This document shows positions 8,895-15,483 of a DNA stretch of 64,000 bases, in pieces; the first letter of the stretch is position 1; each line of letters opens with the position of its first letter. Source of the DNA: Pseudomonadota bacterium (GTDB taxonomy: Bacteria; Pseudomonadota; Gammaproteobacteria; DASZBR01); NCBI GenBank assembly GCA_021777765.1, contig JAJYDF010000003.1, positions 1 through 64,000 of the forward strand. Direction: 5' to 3'. Made by a program: the position numbers and the translations under genes. Under the pieces are notes generated by a model. The model was not told the origin of the DNA. It was given only the letters and a program-made list of their open reading frames with translations, and did not search any database.

Positions 8895-9441
8895 CCCCTT
8901 TTTGACCTTGATATTTACCACCACGATCTTTATAAGAAACAGCACAACTTTCGTCTGATTCAAAAAAGATCATTTGTGCTACACCTTCGTGTGCATAAAT
9001 TTTCGCGGGTAAAGTGGTGGTATTTGAAAATTCGAGAGTCACATGCCCTTCCCATTCTGGTTCTAATGGTGTGACGTTAACGATAATGCCACAACGCGCA
9101 TAAGTTGATTTACCAAGACAAACAGTCAAAACATTGCGAGGAATGCGGAAATATTCAACGGTTCTTGCTAATGCAAATGAATTTGGCGGAATAATACACA
9201 CATCTGAATGCACATCAACAAAACTATTTTCATCAAAATTCTTTGGATCAACAATGGCTGAATTAATATTGGTAAATATTTTAAATTCATTGGCACACCG
9301 AACATCATAGCCATAACTAGATGTTCCAAATGATACTATTTTATTACCCTGATTTTCACGCACTTGATTAGGTTCAAAAGGCTCAATCATCCCTTTTTCT
9401 AAAGCCATTCTGCGAATCCATTGATCTGATTTAATTGCCAT
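8875..9441 (-). CDS. dcd: dCTP deaminase
   Basis: A 188-residue enzyme that deaminates dCTP to dUTP for thymidylate synthesis. Key segments: SSYGYDVRC near residue 42, the [10 protein letters not shown] loop near 112, [19 protein letters not shown] with the catalytic glutamate near 138, and the C-terminal [15 protein letters not shown] that closes over the nucleotide. It is of the roughly 188-residue Pseudomonas/Legionella type. The start MAIKSDQW (9441) matches relatives better than the ATG 12 bases upstream. Confidence 0.93.
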   Translation of the reverse strand: MAIKSDQWIRRMALEKGMIEPFEPNQVRENQGNKIVSFGTSSYGYDVRCANEFKIFTNINSAIVDPKNFDENSFVDVHSDVCIIPPNSFALARTVEYFRIPRNVLTVCLGKSTYARCGIIVNVTPLEPEWEGHVTLEFSNTTTLPAKIYAHEGVAQMIFFESDESCAVSYKDRGGKYQGQKGVTLPRA

Positions 9442-9620
9442 AAGCATCACCATTTGATTTAAATTTTTGTATCATATCTTGTCAATTCCGATTAAGCAAA
9501 AAATAAAGTAAATAGCTTACTTAAACATCATACACCATGCTGAGCGCTAAGAGAAAAGCAAGTATTAAATAAATAATTTTTTGGTGTGCGCGGAGAATTT
9601 CATCAATTTTTAATGATAGT

Positions 9621-9653
9621 CTTAATATTAACTTAAGTTTCACAAGATATACT
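9621..9653 (+). promoter_or_regulatory. PmrA-like tandem box and -10 (protease-like gene)
   Basis: CTTAATATT (9621-9629), AA, then CTTAAGTTT (9632-9640): 16 of 18 positions agree with the tandem cTTAATatT-N2-cTTAATatT element described for PmrA in Legionella and Coxiella. A -10-like TATACT follows after exactly 7 nt (9648-9653). It lies 115 bp before the protease-like gene. No pmrAB gene is in the window, so regulation by PmrA is inferred. Confidence 0.6.
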
Positions 9654-9689
9654 TTATTCCTTAACCTCACATCATTGGAGGTATAACTC

Positions 9690-9736
9690 TTGAGATTATA
9701 TTGTCGGTGCTGATAGGGCTAACACTCTTTAGCACC
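9690..9736 (+). promoter_or_regulatory. Possible leader peptide and hairpin
   Basis: A strong GGAGG (9677-9681) stands 8 nt before TTG (9690), which opens a seven-codon reading frame (L-R-L-Y-C-R-C, stop at 9711-9713). The end of this frame overlaps the left arm of a GGTGCT/AGCACC hairpin (9706-9711 with 9731-9736), followed by a T-rich stretch. This could be an attenuator-like leader of the gene at 9768. It is equally possible that the ribosome site is chance. Confidence 0.25.
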
Positions 9737-9767
9737 ATAATTATTTATTTTTCAATTACCGGAGCTT

Positions 9768-11360
9768 ATGATGCGAAATGATCTAGATTTAAAAAAGGCC
9801 ATCCAATCAACGAAGAACGATGAAAAAAAAGTACAAATAAGAGTAAATGGTCAAACACAAAACGCATGTATTTTTATTAGCATTGAAGTGTTGTCAGCTA
9901 TCATGGCCCACAATGGTCAATCCCTTCTCGAACAAAAAATTCAAAACGCCGTTGATAATGGAACAGATAAATTTAATGCATCCCTAACCAACAATACTGA
10001 TCAGGCAATTGATAAAGGGTTTGGAGATTTTGAAAAAGGGGTAGCAAGACAATATTATTCATCAAAAGTTGAGTTAAGTAATGAGATTGCTCTGCGCAGG
10101 CCGGTGAAAACCATATCTGATATCAATTTTATCAATGAATTGAGAGATAGACTAAAAAGTTTAATTCAAGCAGATCCATCAAACTTAGAAGATGAGTTAA
10201 ATTTATGGTCAGTGACATGCGAAGAGGATTTTAATATTTTTTTCAATAGCCATGGCCTAACAATTAAAACATCAATATTGCCGATTATAGAAGAATTAAA
10301 AAAACCTGCTCCCAATGCTCAAATAATTAGAGAAAGATTTTTTACCAAATGTAATGATACAGAATTAAATACTTATGATAATCAAATAATGCAAAAAATT
10401 ATCACACCCATGTCTAACCACCATGGGCCAATAGGTTACACGTTAAAAATACAAGGTCACGTCAGATGTTTTGCCAAGGCTACTGATAATAAATATTATG
10501 CATTTGATCCTCAAACTGGCGTTATGGAATGTTTTACACACCATTTAGAATTATTAAGATGGATAAAAGGACAGATAAGTGAGCATGATTATGAATGCTC
10601 TTTATTTGAAGTGCGACCAGCTTCTGTTAAAGATAATAAAGCCCTACTCTCTTCCGCGAGCTCTTCTGCAAGTCATTCCCGCGAACCAAGAAATGTAAAT
10701 AATCCCTTACTTCAGAATTTAATTTCCAATATTGTTGTATCTGAAAAAACTACTAAAGGTAAAGATGCCACCAATTTATCTTTGGCTGATAAAACAGATA
10801 TTGTAGAAGTGGAAAATATTGATAATGGTAAAACATTAAAGACAACTATTGGTAAAGCATTGCAAGGTGTTAATAATTATCTTTTAAGGCCGCGTGATTT
10901 TTTTAATACTCATTTAGGTTTTTTCGCGAGAATATTTGATAACCAACGAGGCAAAAAACGTGCATGTGTTTATCAAGATATTCTAAACAGTAGCAAATAT
11001 AATGATATGCAAAAAGCATTAGCATTATATGCATTATTGTCCACACAAAATGGCGTGGTATTAAAAGAAGATGTCGCTGAGGCCATTTTAGGTAATGGCA
11101 GACGTAGCATTCATGAAGCATTATCTTTAATTGAAAATCAGCTCACTGAAGTCCTAATACCTGATCTGCAATCATCCGATAATTCTATTCAAAAAAGGAT
11201 GCTGGCAAATCGATTTGGTTACTTTGCTCGACAAATTAGCAACTATGCAAATACATCAATTATTGGAACAGGAAATGATATACCCGATTCGTTATGGGAA
11301 TCATTGACTCAAACGATGAATAAAGCGCATCAACCTATTAAACAACCACGAAATAAATGA
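9768..11360 (+). CDS. Effector-like protein with papain-fold protease signature
   Basis: A 530-residue protein with no family I can name. GGAG at 9761 suits the second ATG (9771) slightly better; numbering here is from 9768. An N-terminal NACIFIS places a cysteine at C34, and a GH...FDP pattern gives H231 and D247. The His-Asp spacing of 16 is what I recall for YopT-type (C58) cysteine proteases, and the order Cys-His-Asp fits. Residues 290-310 are Ser-rich. The C-terminal third (about 370-475, LRPRDFFN...GFFARIFDNQRGKKRA...LALYAL) looks like a separate helical module. A PmrA-like box precedes it. The protease activity is an inference. Confidence 0.6.
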   Translation: MMRNDLDLKKAIQSTKNDEKKVQIRVNGQTQNACIFISIEVLSAIMAHNGQSLLEQKIQNAVDNGTDKFNASLTNNTDQAIDKGFGDFEKGVARQYYSSKVELSNEIALRRPVKTISDINFINELRDRLKSLIQADPSNLEDELNLWSVTCEEDFNIFFNSHGLTIKTSILPIIEELKKPAPNAQIIRERFFTKCNDTELNTYDNQIMQKIITPMSNHHGPIGYTLKIQGHVRCFAKATDNKYYAFDPQTGVMECFTHHLELLRWIKGQISEHDYECSLFEVRPASVKDNKALLSSASSSASHSREPRNVNNPLLQNLISNIVVSEKTTKGKDATNLSLADKTDIVEVENIDNGKTLKTTIGKALQGVNNYLLRPRDFFNTHLGFFARIFDNQRGKKRACVYQDILNSSKYNDMQKALALYALLSTQNGVVLKEDVAEAILGNGRRSIHEALSLIENQLTEVLIPDLQSSDNSIQKRMLANRFGYFARQISNYANTSIIGTGNDIPDSLWESLTQTMNKAHQPIKQPRNK

Positions 11361-11439
11361 CCGTAAAATTAAATGAATATTTAAAAACAAGCACCCTCTT
11401 AAAGCCATACATGAGAGGATGTCAATTTTTAGCGATGGC

Positions 11440-11476
11440 CTTAAGATATACCTAATATTAAATTCCACGATAACAT
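11440..11476 (+). promoter_or_regulatory. PmrA-like tandem box (GTPase region)
   Basis: CTTAAGATA (11440-11448), TA, CCTAATATT (11451-11459): 15 of 18 positions agree with the tandem element. A possible -10, TAACAT, lies at 11471-11476, which is 11 nt away rather than the 7 nt seen at the best sites. It stands 35 bp before the ATG at 11494. Confidence 0.45.
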
Positions 11477-11493
11477 TTTTGAGAGAAATAATT

Positions 11494-11829
11494 ATGCAAC
11501 ATTTTCAATTAAGCGAATCCACACGTAATGTGATCAGTTCAAGACTCAGAGAAACATTAAGCAAACTCAAAGCAGCATCTCAGACACTATCAGATGCAGA
11601 GGAAAACCCGCTCAGTAGCGCAGAAAAATATGCAATTGTCATTGAAGCATTACAATTTGTTATCAGAAATCGTGATACAAAAATCGATCCACCACAAAAT
11701 TATGCGAAAGGCCATCAGCTACTCAGTGATGTCGATTTAACATTAGAAACTATGTATGAAAATCCAACGTCGCTAGATTTAAGCTTGCAAGGACAATCTC
11801 TATTACTGAATCAGTACAACTCTATTTAA
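11494..11829 (+). CDS. Hypothetical 111-residue protein, maybe N-terminus of the GTPase
   Basis: ATG 11494 has GAGAG about 9 nt upstream; a longer in-frame start at 11419 lacks this and would overlap the promoter. The product is all-helical (LSESTRNVISSRLRETLSKLKAA...), with no known domain. The frame ends at TAA 11827. Directly afterwards the GTPase frame reads open, with a helical-looking sequence and no start codon until GTG 11892. The two ORFs may therefore be one gene broken by a frameshift near 11820-11829. Confidence 0.55.
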   Translation: MQHFQLSESTRNVISSRLRETLSKLKAASQTLSDAEENPLSSAEKYAIVIEALQFVIRNRDTKIDPPQNYAKGHQLLSDVDLTLETMYENPTSLDLSLQGQSLLLNQYNSI

Positions 11830-11891
11830 GAACTTTAATAAGGGCATGTATTGCAAATATAGAAGCTGATTTTTCAAGCATTTTACGTGAA

Positions 11892-13316
11892 GTGGATAAT
11901 CAATTTACTTATGATGTTACTAATGAGAAAAAAAATGCATCTATTGTTCCAACAAATACACCAGTAGACGTACCTGCTGCGCTTCATAACTCGACAACGC
12001 ATAATAATTCATCTCCACAAAATGCCGTTGGTCATGATATTCAACCAGCACCAGCTGCTGCAGCATCAAGTTCATCATCTCACAGTACAGGTCTACATGT
12101 AGATTATGATTATTGTTTCAAGATAAAACTCATCGGTGCTAGTGGGGTAGGCAAAACCAGTATTTTTAATCGATATAGTGGTCAAGCATTTAGCGATAAT
12201 ATTGCTCCATCTACCGATATTAAAAATATCATTCAAAAACTTTCTATCGAAAATAAAGACATTAGATTAGTTGTATATGATTCACCATCCAACTTTTACA
12301 GAGATGACAAACGCATCAGAAATCCAAATTGTATTATTTTTGTTGTTGATATCACAAATCGCCAATCCTTTGAAGAAATCAAAGAATTTGCTAAAAGAGG
12401 ACCAGATTATTTACCTGCCATTTTAGTGGTCAATAAATGTGACTTAAAAGATCAGATAGTGGTTTCCAGAGAAGAGATACTCAAAGCTGCAACTTCAGCA
12501 GGATTTAAAGAAATTATAGAAGTGAGTGCAAAAACGGGACAGAATATACAATTAGTCTTTCAAAGAGCTGCATTCTATACATTGCAATACATGCAAAATA
12601 AGTACAATAACAATAGCACATCCGATGAAAGTCAACTTATCGCGCCGTTAGCCAACCTTAATTTAAATTCTTCATCAACATTTTTCTCAAACAATCAACG
12701 CAGTCAATCTTCAGCACCTGTGTCATCCAGTTCTTCCTCTTCTCAAAAACAACCGAATCCACAGCAATATTTATTTAGGATAAAGATCTTTGGTGATCAG
12801 GCTGTTGGTAAAACCAGTATTATTCACTGTTATTTAAATAAACCCATTAAAAATGATCAATTTTCAAAGTCATTTGTATCTCATTATGAGAAAAAACTCG
12901 TTAGAGGTGATGCGACTCTTCGCGTGCAATTATTTGATTGGCCAACAAATTATAAAGATCCTGAAAATCGTTTTTGGGGAGAACATGCCAGAGTTATTAT
13001 ATTTGATATGACGGATCGTAATTCTTTTAATAACATCAATAAATATGTTACAAAAGCTGATTGTTCACATGATGTGTTTATTTTGGCTGGCACTAAAAAG
13101 GATTTAGCTCAGAATATTATTTCTCAAGAAGAAGTATATAGAAAAGCAAAAGAATTAGGCATAAAGCTTGTCATGTTTGTTAATGGTAAAACAGGTGACA
13201 ATGTTGCAGAATTATTTGAAGGAACGATAAAATTAATTAGTCAGAATTTGAATATTGACTTTACTTCGAGAAGTGTAAATCCAGAACCGCAGCAAAGTAG
13301 ATGTGTAATTAGTTAA
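11892..13316 (+). CDS. Tandem Rab-like GTPase with C-terminal CaaX box
   Basis: 474 residues with two small-GTPase domains joined by Ser-rich linkers. Domain 1 (about 75-235): P-loop GASGVGKT (82-89), Rab-like VDITNRQSFEEI, NKCD (181-184) and SAK (212-214). The DxxG switch II motif reads DSPS (130-133), and no catalytic glutamine is seen. Domain 2 (about 295-455): GDQAVGKT (301-308), FDWPTN in place of DTAGQ, TKKD (401-404), and NGK (431-433) in place of SAK. The protein ends RCVIS, a textbook CaaX prenylation box. The GTG start has no clear ribosome site. It is probably an effector prenylated in a eukaryotic host; CaaX use is inferred. Confidence 0.75.
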   Translation: MDNQFTYDVTNEKKNASIVPTNTPVDVPAALHNSTTHNNSSPQNAVGHDIQPAPAAAASSSSSHSTGLHVDYDYCFKIKLIGASGVGKTSIFNRYSGQAFSDNIAPSTDIKNIIQKLSIENKDIRLVVYDSPSNFYRDDKRIRNPNCIIFVVDITNRQSFEEIKEFAKRGPDYLPAILVVNKCDLKDQIVVSREEILKAATSAGFKEIIEVSAKTGQNIQLVFQRAAFYTLQYMQNKYNNNSTSDESQLIAPLANLNLNSSSTFFSNNQRSQSSAPVSSSSSSSQKQPNPQQYLFRIKIFGDQAVGKTSIIHCYLNKPIKNDQFSKSFVSHYEKKLVRGDATLRVQLFDWPTNYKDPENRFWGEHARVIIFDMTDRNSFNNINKYVTKADCSHDVFILAGTKKDLAQNIISQEEVYRKAKELGIKLVMFVNGKTGDNVAELFEGTIKLISQNLNIDFTSRSVNPEPQQSRCVIS

Positions 13317-13357
13317 TTTTATAAATATATCAATTGATAATTATGCATTTTAATAAA

Positions 13358-13424
13358 AATAGACATAGTCAAATATCATCTTTTGAATTTTGCAATTCAT
13401 ATTTTTGTAATGATTATGTCTATT
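13358..13424. terminator. Long hairpin after the GTPase gene
   Basis: AATAGACATAGTC (13358-13370) pairs with GATTATGTCTATT (13412-13424) at 12 of 13 positions, with an inner TGAATT/AATTCA stem near 13384-13399. TATTTTC follows. It may end GTPase transcription or be a lone palindromic element. Confidence 0.4.
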
Positions 13425-13518
13425 ATTTTCAGCATAACTGTAAGGGTAATAAATTAAACAACTCTTAATCAATTAGCGAAAATATTTTTCACTTAATAAT
13501 ATGTCTCCTGTAAAATAT

Positions 13519-13581
13519 GAATTGGCACTAGCCAATTCTTGAAACAAGTGTCCCAATAATTCCCGTACAGATTGGTCAATC
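13519..13581 (+). promoter_or_regulatory. Two palindromes before mmsA
   Basis: GAATTGGC-ACTA-GCCAATTC (13519-13538) is a perfect 8-bp inverted repeat, and GATTG-GT-CAATC (13570-13581) is a second, both sharing ATTGG. They lie 75-135 bp before mmsA, so they are candidate operators for a regulator of valine catabolism. No regulator gene is adjacent. Confidence 0.35.
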
Positions 13582-13654
13582 TAAAATTCGCAATTCACAC
13601 TAAGCGTGATATATTTACTCCCTCTTTTTCCATCCCGTATTTAAGGACTAAGCA

Positions 13655-15154
13655 ATGACCGAAACCATCCCGCATTTTATTAATGGCAAAATAGTACAAG
13701 GAAACAGTGATAGAAAAGGTGATGTATTTAATCCTGCAACAGGTGAAATTATTAAACATGTAGCATTTGCAAATCAGCAAGATGTTGATCAAGCAGTAGC
13801 GGCAGCAAAAGCAGCATTTCCTGCATGGTCAACAACACCGGCCATTAAACGTGCACGCATCATGTTTAAATACAAAGAATTATTAGAAAATCATTTGGAT
13901 GAATTAGCAAAAATAGTTAGCACTGAACACGGTAAATTATTTAATGATGCCAAAGGATCGGTCATTCGAGGCATAGAAGTCGTAGAATTTGTGTGTGGCG
14001 CGCCGCATTTATTAAAAGGCTGGTTTTCAGAGAATGTAGGTACTGATATTGATAGTTATACTATTCGCCAACCATTAGGCGTGAGTGTTGGTATAACACC
14101 ATTTAATTTTCCAGCCATGATTCCATTATGGATGTTTCCGATGGCATTAGTCTGTGGTAATACTTTTGTATTAAAGCCTTCTGAAAAAGATCCTTCTTGT
14201 CCATTACGATTAGCAGAATTAATGAAAGAAGCAGGATTACCTGATGGTGTATTAAATGTTATTAACGGCGATAAAATTGCGGTAGATACATTATTAACAC
14301 ACCCAGATGTTGCCACTGTGAGTTTTGTTGGGTCTACGCCCGTCGCTGAATATATTCATAAAACCGCTTCTGCTCATAATAAACGCGTGCAAGCATTTGG
14401 TGGCGCAAAAAATCATTGTATTGTGATGCCTGATGCTGATTTAGATCAAGCTGCAGATGCTATTGCAGGCGCTGCATATGGCTCCGCTGGTGAACGCTGT
14501 ATGGCTTTATCTGCTGTAGTAACAATCGGTGATGATATTGGTGATGAATTAATTAAAAAATTAATTCCACGCACTAAAGAATTAAAAATTGGTACTGCAC
14601 AAGATTTAAATGCGGATATGGGCCCATTAATTACGCAACAACATTTAGAAAAAGTAAAAAATTATGTGGCTGAAGGGATTAAAGAAGGTGCTGAATTAAT
14701 TGTTGATGGTCGTGATTTTAAATTACCCGGTCATGAAAAAGGATTTTTTATGGGCGGTTGTTTATTCGATAAAGTCACACCCAATATGAAAATATATCGT
14801 GAGGAAATATTTGGTCCCGTATTAATTGTATTACGTGCGAACAATTTCAATGAAGCATTAGATTTAATTAATAATAATGAATATGGCAATGGCGCTGCGA
14901 TTTTTACACGCGATGGTGATACCGCTCGCACTTTTGCATCACTCGTTAAAGTCGGTATGGTTGGTATTAATGTCCCCATTCCTGTCCCTGTTCCCTATCA
15001 TGCTTTTGGTGGTTGGAAACGTTCTATTTTTGCGGATATTCATATGCATGGTACTGAAGGAATTAGTTTTTATACCCGATTAAAAACAGTGACTGAAAGA
15101 TGGCCAACAGGAATTAGAATGGGCGCAGATTTTATGATGCCTGTGCATAAGTAG
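13655..15154 (+). CDS. mmsA: Methylmalonate-semialdehyde dehydrogenase (CoA-acylating)
   Basis: A 499-residue aldehyde dehydrogenase that turns methylmalonate semialdehyde into propionyl-CoA, a late step of valine degradation. Visible: the NAD-binding block GITPFNFPAMIPLWMFPMAL, FVGSTPVAEYI, the AFGGAKNH segment typical of MmsA in place of the usual ELGGK, and catalytic C282 in AGERCMA. The closing VPVPYHAFGGWKRS is also family-like. mmsB lies downstream at 18627, but a large reverse-strand gene and a repeat now separate them. SD AAGGA lies 11 nt before the ATG. Confidence 0.93.
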   Translation: MTETIPHFINGKIVQGNSDRKGDVFNPATGEIIKHVAFANQQDVDQAVAAAKAAFPAWSTTPAIKRARIMFKYKELLENHLDELAKIVSTEHGKLFNDAKGSVIRGIEVVEFVCGAPHLLKGWFSENVGTDIDSYTIRQPLGVSVGITPFNFPAMIPLWMFPMALVCGNTFVLKPSEKDPSCPLRLAELMKEAGLPDGVLNVINGDKIAVDTLLTHPDVATVSFVGSTPVAEYIHKTASAHNKRVQAFGGAKNHCIVMPDADLDQAADAIAGAAYGSAGERCMALSAVVTIGDDIGDELIKKLIPRTKELKIGTAQDLNADMGPLITQQHLEKVKNYVAEGIKEGAELIVDGRDFKLPGHEKGFFMGGCLFDKVTPNMKIYREEIFGPVLIVLRANNFNEALDLINNNEYGNGAAIFTRDGDTARTFASLVKVGMVGINVPIPVPVPYHAFGGWKRSIFADIHMHGTEGISFYTRLKTVTERWPTGIRMGADFMMPVHK

Positions 15155-15236
15155 TGTGTGGTTCTAAAAATAAAGAAAAATTATTATGTATTTTAAATTA
15201 GTTATTTACTTTATTTTTATTTGCGAAGCGGTTGAC

Positions 15237-15412
15237 TGTCATTCCCGCCTGGAAAAGTTGTGAAAAATGCACAAAACTTTCAAGCGGGAATCTATAAATA
15301 AATTATGATCGAATTATTAGTTAGAATTTGCATTACCAGTTAAAATTTTTGCAATAGATTCCCGCTTGATAGCGCATTATGTTCGCTCATTACTGAGCGT
15401 GCGGGAATGACA
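15237..15412. repeat. CATTCCCGC palindromic element, copy 2
   Basis: A 176-bp copy of the element at 3018-3191, with outer arms TGTCATTCCCGC and GCGGGAATGACA and inner arms GCGGGAATCTATA and ATAGATTCCCGC. It fills most of the gap between mmsA and the 976-residue gene. Confidence 0.8.
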
Positions 15413-15483
15413 AATAATTATTAACGTGCATAATTTAAAACTTATATGGGTAAAGCTATGATTACATCCAGGTTACGATGCTA

